From: Candidatus Kerfeldbacteria bacterium RIFOXYC2_FULL_38_9
GTDB lineage: Bacteria; Patescibacteriota; Patescibacteriia; UBA9570; XYC2-FULL-38-9
Length of the DNA stretch: 19,526 nt
Reading direction: 5' to 3'
Assembly: GCA_001818355.1 (NCBI GenBank)
Contig: MHKJ01000060.1
Coordinates: forward strand, 25,652-45,177
Below the pieces are notes generated by a model, which ran no database searches, was not told the DNA's origin, and worked only from the letters and a program-made list of their open reading frames with translations. The position numbers and the translations under genes are program-made. Of this stretch, positions 14,154 to 19,526 are shown piece after piece. Within the stretch, counting starts at the first letter, position 1, and each line of letters starts with the position of its first letter.

Positions 14154-15281
14154 ATGAAACGTATACAATATAATGCTATTTTACGAGATCTACATAAAAA
14201 AATGGTTTTTCTGGTTGGTCCACGACAGGCGGGAAAAACATGGTTGGCAAAAAAAATTGCTCAATCATTCCAACATCCGACATACCTAAATTATGATAAA
14301 CGCGAAGATCGAGAAATAATTCATGATGAAGCTTGGTTAGAGTCCACTGATTTGCTCATATTAGATGAGTTACATAAAATGCCAAATTGGAAAACTTATG
14401 TTAAGGGGGTGTTTGATACAAAAACAAAGCACTTGTGTATTCTTGTCACAGGAAGTGCACGACTGGATACATTTCGGTCTGGCGGTGAATCTTTAGCGGG
14501 CAGACAATTTACTCATCATCTTTTTCCTTTTTCTCCTGCGGAATTACGTCAGACGTCTTTTGTTAAAGATATTGATAAATTTATGAAACGAGGTGGTTTT
14601 CCTGAACCGTTTTTAGCAAACAACGATCAAGATGCGGACCGCTGGCGTATGCAATATATTGACGGACTTATTAGAGAGGACATTCTTGATTTTGAACATA
14701 TTCAAAATTTACGAGCTATTCAATTAGTGCTTGAAATGTTACGTGAAAGAGTCGGTTCACTAATTTCCTATTCATCTATAGCCAGCGATGTTGGTGTTTC
14801 TCCTACTACGGCGCGAAAATACATTCGTATTTTAGAATCATTGTATATAATTTTCTGCGTTACTCCATTCACAAAAAATATTGCTCGCTCAATCTTAAAA
14901 GAACCAAAAATTTATTTTTTTGATACTGGAATGGTGGTTGATAATCCGGGCAAACGGTTTGAAAATATGGTAGCTAATTGTCTGTTAAAACATGTATATG
15001 AAAGGATTGATTACCGAGGGCAAAGGGCAGGGCTACATTATCTTCGAACTAAAGAAGGAAAAGAAGTAGATTTTTGTGTAACGCAAGACAACATAATAGA
15101 ATATTTACTTGAAACAAAATATAAAAACAAAATGATTGATTCTTCTTTGTTGTATTTTTCTAAAAAATATAAGCTACCCGCCATTCAATTAGCAAAGGAA
15201 ACAAAAAGAGAGCGTAAAATAAATGAATACATAACGGTGCGTCGATCAGATCAATTTCTACCAGAATTATTTGTGTTATAA
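14154..15281 (+). CDS. AAA+ ATPase with C-terminal DUF4143 domain (second copy)
   Basis: 375 residues. Walker A GPRQAGKT at 22-29; Walker B LLILDE at 67-72, followed by LHKMPNW; sensor strand 'ILVTGSARLD' then GGESLAGRQF; 'RGGFPEPFLANN'; 'YIDGLIREDI'. The winged-helix part reads YSSIASDVGVSPTTARKYIRILESLYIIF. The C-terminal DUF4143 nuclease-like segment has RFENMVANCLL, then GKEVDFCV, then YLLETKYK. Overall order matches the family. The function of this family is unsettled. It has its own promoter, and its stop is only 5 bases before the tRNA-Gly tail-repeat array, which lies on the opposite strand. No terminator is visible between them. Confidence 0.9.
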   Translation: MKRIQYNAILRDLHKKMVFLVGPRQAGKTWLAKKIAQSFQHPTYLNYDKREDREIIHDEAWLESTDLLILDELHKMPNWKTYVKGVFDTKTKHLCILVTGSARLDTFRSGGESLAGRQFTHHLFPFSPAELRQTSFVKDIDKFMKRGGFPEPFLANNDQDADRWRMQYIDGLIREDILDFEHIQNLRAIQLVLEMLRERVGSLISYSSIASDVGVSPTTARKYIRILESLYIIFCVTPFTKNIARSILKEPKIYFFDTGMVVDNPGKRFENMVANCLLKHVYERIDYRGQRAGLHYLRTKEGKEVDFCVTQDNIIEYLLETKYKNKMIDSSLLYFSKKYKLPAIQLAKETKRERKINEYITVRRSDQFLPELFVL

Positions 15282-15286
15282 TTTAA

Positions 15287-15455
15287 GCGGGTAGGGGGAA
15301 TCGGTTCCTGGGTTGGCATTGGCTTGCCGCTGGCAACCCAATGATCGTTCAACTTCTCCCTCGACCAGCTCGGGATCGTTTCGCTTCCAACCCTTCGATT
15401 CAGGTTGAACAATTTTGTTAAGTTTGTTCCCAAACAATCTGTTTTATAATTTTAA
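15287..15455 (-). repeat. tRNA-Gly(TCC) tail repeat, unit A (distal)
   Basis: 169 bp, identical to unit B by eye. It ends (minus-strand 3' side) with a 17-base copy of the tRNA-Gly(TCC) 3' end at 15287-15303. It contains the 27-base hairpin at 15317-15343 and the REP-like imperfect palindrome at 15358-15378. An outer dyad GTTCAAC/GTTGAAC encloses the REP-like part. Confidence 0.9.
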
Positions 15456-15624
15456 GCGGGTAGGGGGAATCGGTTCCTGGGTTGGCATTGGCTTGCCGCT
15501 GGCAACCCAATGATCGTTCAACTTCTCCCTCGACCAGCTCGGGATCGTTTCGCTTCCAACCCTTCGATTCAGGTTGAACAATTTTGTTAAGTTTGTTCCC
15601 AAACAATCTGTTTTATAATTTTAA
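15456..15624 (-). repeat. tRNA-Gly(TCC) tail repeat, unit B
   Basis: 169 bp, same layout and sequence as unit A, so A and B come from a recent duplication. tRNA 3'-end copy at 15456-15472. Confidence 0.9.
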
Positions 15625-15795
15625 GCGGGTAGGGGGAATCGGTTCCTGGGTTGGCATTGGCTTGCCGCTGGCAATCCAACGATCGTTCAACTTCTCCCTC
15701 GACAGACTCGGGATTGTTTCACTTCCAACCCTTCGATTCCAGTTGTCTAATTTGATTAAGGTGTTGACCCAATAACTTTTTTTTGAATAGTTTAA
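15625..15795 (-). repeat. tRNA-Gly(TCC) tail repeat, unit C (next to the tRNA), diverged
   Basis: About 170 bp, adjoining the intact tRNA. Its first ~110 bases are close to units A and B, but the AT-rich third is quite different. The hairpin is kept; one change turns a U-A pair into a G-U pair in the minus-strand RNA. The REP-like part reads CCCTCGACAGACTCGGGA. tRNA 3'-end copy at 15625-15641. Confidence 0.85.
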
Positions 15796-15865
15796 GCGGG
15801 TAGGGGGAATCGAACCCCCTTCATCAGCTTGGAAAGCTGAGGTAATACCGGTATACGATACCCGC
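15795..15865 (-). tRNA. tRNA-Gly (anticodon TCC)
   Basis: Minus strand. Acceptor GCGGGTA/TACCCGC, anticodon stem TCAGC/GCTGA with loop TTTCCAA (anticodon TCC), T-arm GGGGG-TTCGATT-CCCCC, discriminator T, no encoded CCA. Three tail repeats follow downstream on the same strand. Confidence 0.94.
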
Positions 15866-15896
15866 GCATAATGTTGTAAAAAAAAGAACACAAAAA

Positions 15897-15925
15897 AGTA
15901 TATCGTAAATCATTGCTTTTGTAAA
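15897..15925 (-). promoter_or_regulatory. Promoter of tRNA-Gly(TCC) and its tail repeats
   Basis: Minus strand TTTACA (15925-15920), 17-bp spacer, TATACT (15902-15897), ~31 bases before the tRNA 5' end. Confidence 0.65.
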
Positions 15926-15972
15926 GCTACAGTTTAAACAAAATTTAAACTTAAGTTAAAAAATTAAATTTT

Positions 15973-16776
15973 CTAATTTAAGAGTACTCCGCCGTCTACC
16001 ACTATCATTTTTCCGGTCATATAACTGGACGCATCACTGGCTAAAAATAAAGTGGCCATGGCAATATCATCCGGTTCTCCCATGCGACCTAAAGGAATAC
16101 GCGCCAAAAACGCCTTCATTACTTTTTCCATATCCATCGCGGCCGGGGCACTGCCTTGACTCAGTTTAGCCACCCCCTCGGTAGCCACCCCGCCCGGAGC
16201 AATGGCGTTCACGCGTACGCTGTGTTTTCCCATTTCCAAGGCAAAGTTTTTCGTAAATCCCCATACTCCATGCTTGGAAGCGTCATAAGCGGCCAAACCA
16301 ACCATACTTGGATGTAATGCGTCAATAGAAGCAATGTTGATCATTACTCCACCATCTTGTTTAACCATTTGTTTACCCACCTCTCTTGAAGTTAAAAACA
16401 CACTGCGTAAATTAACGGCCTGAATTTTATCCCACAATGTTAGCTCCATTTCCAAAACCGGTTTTTGCGGAAAAATTCCGGCATTATTCACTAATACATC
16501 AATTTTTCCAAATTGCTCTATGGTTTTGCTAACCAATTGCACAACATCTTGTTCCGCACTCACGTCTGTTTTAATAAACACACACGGTACCTCATTGGTA
16601 TTAAGAGCATTGGCTTTTTCCTGGCCAACTTTTTCATCAATATCCGCCATCACCACCCCAGCACCGGCTTCATGAAAACGCTCCACGATGCCGTAGCCAA
16701 TACCCATGGCTCCGCCTGTGACTATAACGATTTTATCTTTAAAATTAAATAATTCTGATATTGATTTTTTTGCCAT
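15973..16776 (-). CDS. Short-chain dehydrogenase/reductase (classical SDR)
   Basis: 267 residues, the usual size of a classical SDR. Rossmann nucleotide-binding motif TGGAMGIG at 20-27. Asp45 at the end of beta-2 (VVMADID) suggests NAD(H) preference. DV at 71-72 and NNAG at 97-100 follow. The catalytic set is Ser150 (NIAS), Tyr164 and Lys168 (YDASK). 'APGGVATEG' and the C-terminal 'GKMIVVDGGVLL' also fit. Such enzymes oxidise or reduce alcohols, sugars or ketones; the substrate cannot be read from the sequence, and relatives include glucose 1-dehydrogenase and FabG-like proteins. ATG at 16776 with a ~20-base leader lacking a Shine-Dalgarno site. It is a single gene with its own promoter. Confidence 0.92.
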   Translation of the reverse strand: MAKKSISELFNFKDKIVIVTGGAMGIGYGIVERFHEAGAGVVMADIDEKVGQEKANALNTNEVPCVFIKTDVSAEQDVVQLVSKTIEQFGKIDVLVNNAGIFPQKPVLEMELTLWDKIQAVNLRSVFLTSREVGKQMVKQDGGVMINIASIDALHPSMVGLAAYDASKHGVWGFTKNFALEMGKHSVRVNAIAPGGVATEGVAKLSQGSAPAAMDMEKVMKAFLARIPLGRMGEPDDIAMATLFLASDASSYMTGKMIVVDGGVLLN

Positions 16777-16803
16777 AAAATTTTATTAAGTTTATATAAT
16801 CAC

Positions 16804-16831
16804 AGTATAGCAAACATCATTATAAAAGCAA
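16804..16831 (-). promoter_or_regulatory. Promoter of the SDR gene
   Basis: Minus strand TTGCTT (16831-16826), 16-bp spacer, TATACT (16809-16804); predicted start ~16797. Confidence 0.6.
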
Positions 16832-16843
16832 TGCAAGCAAAAC

Positions 16844-16872
16844 AAAAAACCCCGCAAAATGCGAGGTTTTTT
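16844..16872 (-). terminator. Intrinsic terminator after the secreted helical-protein gene
   Basis: AAAAAACC and CGCA arms (16844-16856) pair with TGCG and GGTTTTTT (16860-16872), with one mismatch and a short loop. A T-run follows on the minus strand, 16 bases past the stop at 16888. Confidence 0.85.
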
Positions 16873-16887
16873 AACTTTAGAAAAATT

Positions 16888-17691
16888 TTACTCTGCGCGA
16901 TCAGTTGACCATTTAGCTTCCATGGCGGCCAAACGTACCGCTACTTTATTCATGGCGCGACGAGATTGCAATAATTTGGTGGCCGCTTGGTGTAATTCTG
17001 TAATGTCGTCACCCTGACCATCAATACCGGCAGTATACAGAGTATCACCTTCAGTATGTAAATCTTCGGCTTGAGTCAAGAGCGTATTTAAACGAGCGGT
17101 TTTAAAATCTAAAGCTTTATAGTTATCACGAGCGGCCTTGGCGTCGTTAATTTGCCAGCCAAGATAAACGTCCGTGGCGTGTACTTTTAACTTTAAGAAT
17201 TCTTCCAGCTTATTTTTGAAAGCGTCTTTGCGACTGTTTAAATCAGCGCGCGCTTCGTCTACCAGCGTATTGATTTCAGTTTTAGCCTCATCTTCGGTAA
17301 TAGTACCGGCGGTTAAGTCCGCTTGAATGCTTTCCAGCTCCTCAATTTTTACTCGTTCATAAGAAATGGTGGCGCGTAAAGTGGTTTGCAAAGTGCGTTT
17401 TTCTTGAGCGTTGGCAAAAATTATGTTGTACCACAAATCTTTTTCCGCTTGCACTAAAAGTGCGTCTACACCCTCCAACTCATCAACCATGGCAGTCAAA
17501 CAATCGTTGACGCTGGCATCACAGGTTGTTTGCAAGGCTTGAAGTTCAGCGCGCGTGTCTTGAATTTGCGCTCGCACCTCATCTGAGGCGGTTTGCAATT
17601 GTTCTGCTGTAGTTTCAGCAGAAACGTATGATGGCATAACCATCAACATCAGGGCGAGAGTTAATCCCGCTAAAGGCATGGTTTTTTTCAT
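16888..17691 (-). CDS. Secreted alpha-helical protein of unknown function
   Basis: 267 residues, no family recognised. Signal peptide: MKKT, then hydrophobic PLAGLTLALMLMVMPSYV, with likely cleavage after SAE or VSA. The mature part is almost entirely predicted helix, rich in Ala, Glu, Leu, Lys and Asp with heptad-like spacing: AEQLQTASDEVRAQIQDTRAELQAL, then long helices to the end. This suggests a helical bundle or coiled coil in the envelope. One Cys pair (CDASVNDC, ~residues 53-60) may form a disulfide. No enzyme motif is visible. ATG at 17691 directly precedes the signal peptide; upstream is AT-rich with no clear -35/-10 pair and no Shine-Dalgarno site. tRNA-Pro(GGG) lies ~90 bases upstream on the same strand, so co-transcription is possible. 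Confidence 0.75.
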   Translation of the reverse strand: MKKTMPLAGLTLALMLMVMPSYVSAETTAEQLQTASDEVRAQIQDTRAELQALQTTCDASVNDCLTAMVDELEGVDALLVQAEKDLWYNIIFANAQEKRTLQTTLRATISYERVKIEELESIQADLTAGTITEDEAKTEINTLVDEARADLNSRKDAFKNKLEEFLKLKVHATDVYLGWQINDAKAARDNYKALDFKTARLNTLLTQAEDLHTEGDTLYTAGIDGQGDDITELHQAATKLLQSRRAMNKVAVRLAAMEAKWSTDRAE

Positions 17692-17781
17692 AAAAATGTT
17701 TTAATAATAATACTTAAATAATATTTTTATTGATTTGATTGATTAACGCTTTATTGGTCGTAAGCATGTTACACCTGTTAA

Positions 17782-17852
17782 TCGGGCTGCCGAGAATTGA
17801 ACTCGGTCTACACCCACCCCATGGGCGCGTACTACCGGTATACTACAGCCCG
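17782..17852 (-). tRNA. tRNA-Pro (anticodon GGG)
   Basis: Minus strand. Acceptor CGGGCTG/CAGCCCG (same as tRNA-Pro CGG), anticodon stem CGCCC/GGGTG with loop ATGGGGT (anticodon GGG), T-arm CCGAG-TTCAATT-CTCGG, discriminator A, no CCA. Loop position 32 is A, slightly unusual. Confidence 0.9.
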
Positions 17853-17862
17853 GAACTTAAAA

Positions 17863-17891
17863 AGTATACCAAAAAAGAGTATAACTGTCTA
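17863..17891 (-). promoter_or_regulatory. Promoter of tRNA-Pro(GGG)
   Basis: Minus strand TAGACA (17891-17886), 17-bp spacer, TATACT (17868-17863), 10 bases before the tRNA. The -35 starts 4 bases past the stop of the upstream zinc-ribbon gene. Confidence 0.75.
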
Positions 17892-17894
17892 TAT

Positions 17895-19232
17895 TTAATA
17901 CACCTCTTTCTGATAACACTCTGCACAATAAACTTGATGACTGGTGTCTGGCGGAAAAGATGTTTCAAATTCGTTGTTGCAACCTGTTTTCATACATTTG
18001 CCGTGGTAGATTTTATTAGGTTGTTTTAAAGCTAATCTGTCAACATGGCGGCAGTTAGAACACTTGCGTGGCAAAGGAATGCTCTCTTTTTTGTAAAAAG
18101 CTAATTCTTGAGCAATGATTTTATAATTACGTTGACACCCTGTACAAACTAAGGTTTCCTTAATAATATTGTCATCAATTTTTTCAATATCTGCGGGGAT
18201 TTCTTCCCATTTTTTGGTTTCTTTACCGCTAGTATAAGGTAAATTATCAGTCCATCTAAACCCCAGTTTCAAGGCCTCTTCTTTTTTTAAAGGATAGAGT
18301 TCTGTTGCAACTGATTCGTTGTAAGCCATACGGCTTAGCTTGCCCGGAAAAAACTGACCATATTCACCTGTGTTTCTCATTTTATTTTTCAACTTTATCA
18401 CCAATTTTTTATACTCGTCTTCTGAATATTGCTTATTAAAAATACAAAACTTTTTTTTCTTTAATCCCACACAAGCAAAGCAATTACTACAACTACGACA
18501 CTCGGCACAATATTCTAAATCACTGCACCCCGGCCAACATTCTTGACAAAATTTTAAATTATACGCACTTGCTCCAATGACACAACATTCATAACAATTC
18601 TCTATATCAGACCCCCAATAACAAACGTCATAAGTGTCTTTGATTGTGGGAAGATTGAGATATGCACAATAACTACAATTTTCACAACCGTTCATTGAAT
18701 AAGAATTTTTTACATTTTTACAATTATAAATATAGTCACCAGAACAATCTTCAGAATTAGCTGTGTGTATATATTTTACAATTGCTTCGCTCCAAGCTTT
18801 TTTAGCTTTGCTTAACCACTTATTCCTTTCTTCAACATCTCCCAAATTTAAAGCCCTAAATTTCTTTTGATATTCTTCTGGTGTTAACTGCTCATCAAAC
18901 CAATAATATTTTTGGTTATTTAAATTAGTGCAACCAAAACAATTTGTACAACCATTACAATTAAAACAAAAATAACAGTCATTTATGTTACTGCAATCCA
19001 AACAATAAAAAGAATGGTACACATCTTTGCTATTAACTATTTCATAAGAAAGTTCTATGTAATAGCTATAAAAAATATCCATGCTATTAAAAACATTATT
19101 TAACGCTTCGGAATAGTAGGTTTCTACAGCCTCTGCAATATTAAAAGTTAAATAGCAATTTTTCAAAGTATTCGCTCCGTTGCAGAAACTGCTATTTTCC
19201 ATGGTGTCTTGTTGCACGGTTAAAGACAACAA
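17895..19232 (-). CDS. Cys-rich zinc-ribbon protein of CPR type (5' end disrupted)
   Basis: 445 residues if read from the TTG at 19232, but homologous coding sequence continues upstream in this frame to 19349 (ICPECYFSDKWNAADFA...). The body has two similar halves of Cys/Asn-rich repeats (NCYFCFNCNGCTNCFGC and CAECRSCSNCFAC). Each ends in an 'F(G/A)C...FDEQLTPEEYQKKF / FNKQYSEDEYKKLV' segment, so an internal duplication is clear. The C-terminus carries a zinc ribbon: CTGCQRNYKIIAQELAFYKK, CSNCRHVDRLAL, CMKTGC, CAEC. This matches a family of uncharacterised multi-ribbon proteins frequent in Patescibacteria. Zinc binding is likely; function unknown. The usual N-terminal ribbon is present only as an out-of-frame remnant (next entry). 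Confidence 0.75.
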   Translation of the reverse strand: MLSLTVQQDTMENSSFCNGANTLKNCYLTFNIAEAVETYYSEALNNVFNSMDIFYSYYIELSYEIVNSKDVYHSFYCLDCSNINDCYFCFNCNGCTNCFGCTNLNNQKYYWFDEQLTPEEYQKKFRALNLGDVEERNKWLSKAKKAWSEAIVKYIHTANSEDCSGDYIYNCKNVKNSYSMNGCENCSYCAYLNLPTIKDTYDVCYWGSDIENCYECCVIGASAYNLKFCQECWPGCSDLEYCAECRSCSNCFACVGLKKKKFCIFNKQYSEDEYKKLVIKLKNKMRNTGEYGQFFPGKLSRMAYNESVATELYPLKKEEALKLGFRWTDNLPYTSGKETKKWEEIPADIEKIDDNIIKETLVCTGCQRNYKIIAQELAFYKKESIPLPRKCSNCRHVDRLALKQPNKIYHGKCMKTGCNNEFETSFPPDTSHQVYCAECYQKEVY

Positions 19233-19335
19233 TGGCGTTTTTTTAGTTAGTTCTAATATTTGATCAAAAATGGATTTATTCCAGTCAATATCTTGAGCAA
19301 AATCAGCTGCATTCCATTTGTCACTAAAATAGCAC

Positions 19336-19488
19336 TCAGGACAAATAATTCATCCAACCGGCATCAGAAGAAACCATTGATAAGCCTTGTTTTTTACATA
19401 AAGCACAAGTGTTGTAGTAAAGTGTACGCATATGGCATAAGGTACATAAACGTCGTGGTAAAAAGTTAATATTTACTTGAAAATTAGC
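19336..19488 (-). pseudogene. Out-of-frame N-terminal part of the zinc-ribbon gene
   Basis: The +1-shifted frame encodes VNINFLPRRLCTLCHMR, then YYNTCALCKKQGLSMVSSDAGW, and stops at 19338-19336. It overlaps the start of the main frame (19349). CxxC-HMR and CxxCKKQGL match the second half of the N-terminal ribbon in this family, which normally runs straight into the ICPECYFSDKW segment. One indel between about 19336 and 19352 therefore splits the gene. Upstream, a TAG (19491-19489) and a 12-bp hairpin replace the expected first CxxC, and no good start codon is present. Sequencing error at the indel cannot be excluded. Confidence 0.65.
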
Positions 19489-19507
19489 CTAAAATAGGCT
19501 AATTTTT
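19480..19507. terminator. Perfect 12-bp hairpin, terminator-like
   Basis: AAAATTAGCCTA (19480-19491) pairs with TAGGCTAATTTT (19495-19506), 3-base loop, T-run on the plus strand and T4 on the minus strand. It may end transcription of a gene beyond the window edge. It lies where the zinc-ribbon gene should have its first codons. Confidence 0.65.
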
Positions 19508-19526
19508 AATTTGATAATTAATAAAT

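Noticed and set aside
15287..15795. CRISPR array
   Set aside because: Units are 169-bp head-to-tail copies with no short-repeat/unique-spacer pattern, and no cas genes are seen.
15251..15891. Minus- and plus-strand ORFs of 60-92 codons across the tail-repeat array
   Set aside because: They are translations of the repeats and tRNA. The 169-bp period is not a multiple of three, so the frame changes from unit to unit.
1..19526. Reassigned TGA (code 25), because no complete gene ends in TGA
   Set aside because: All long frames are complete without any in-frame TGA and use GGN for Gly. TGA is merely rare as a stop.

Overview
The window looks like a fragment of a Patescibacteria (CPR)-type genome. 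This is inferred from gene content, not from a marker gene. The DNA is AT-rich and the genes are compact. There are almost no Shine-Dalgarno sites, and several promoters sit so close to an ATG that the mRNA should be leaderless. All six complete tRNA genes lack an encoded CCA and all lie on the minus strand. The protein types (MopE-type repeat protein, DUF4143 ATPases, a Cys-rich zinc-ribbon protein, a GIY-YIG remnant, a 3D-domain wall protein) are common in that group. Every complete gene ends in TAA or TAG, but no reading frame needs TGA as a sense codon, so the standard code is used.

Layout. 1-607: C-terminal part of a GC-richer, Ca-binding-type repeat protein. 608-845: structured gene-free stretch ending in a bidirectional terminator. 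846-1784: HTH-Fic protein with a palindromic operator pair at its promoter. 1851-2227: rearranged tRNA-Glu locus, with an intact tRNA flanked by its own 3' and 5' fragments, a GIY-YIG nuclease remnant and a double hairpin. 2308-5157: two secreted proteins. 5218-5454: tRNA-Gly(GCC) with one tail repeat. 5515-7528: ECF sigma factor and overlapping membrane partner. 7620-7691: tRNA-Cys. 7874-9028: DUF4143 ATPase. 9077-9721: 3D-domain protein with a hairpin leader. 9999-10601: tRNA-Pro(CGG) followed after one base by folA. 10659-14037: TrmB-like regulator divergent from a tandem asparaginase fusion. 14154-15281: second DUF4143 ATPase. 15287-15865: tRNA-Gly(TCC) with three tandem tail repeats. 15973-16776: SDR oxidoreductase. 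16888-17691: secreted helical protein. 17782-17852: tRNA-Pro(GGG). 17895-19488: zinc-ribbon protein gene with a disrupted 5' end.

The most unusual theme is what happens around tRNA genes. Both tRNA-Gly genes are followed on their own strand by about 165-170 bp units, each ending in a copy of the 3' end of that same tRNA. A shortened version follows tRNA-Glu. The layout resembles the tyrT/rtT tail repeats of Escherichia coli. A different tRNA (Pro-CGG) abuts folA so closely that 3' processing of the tRNA would release an almost leaderless folA mRNA. The other stand-out is the 822-residue double asparaginase, whose N-terminal half has lost two catalytic residues that the C-terminal half keeps. 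It is divergent from a TrmB-type regulator across a dyad-rich spacer.

Limits: promoters, terminators and RNA folds were read by eye. Protein assignments rest on visible motifs, with no database search.
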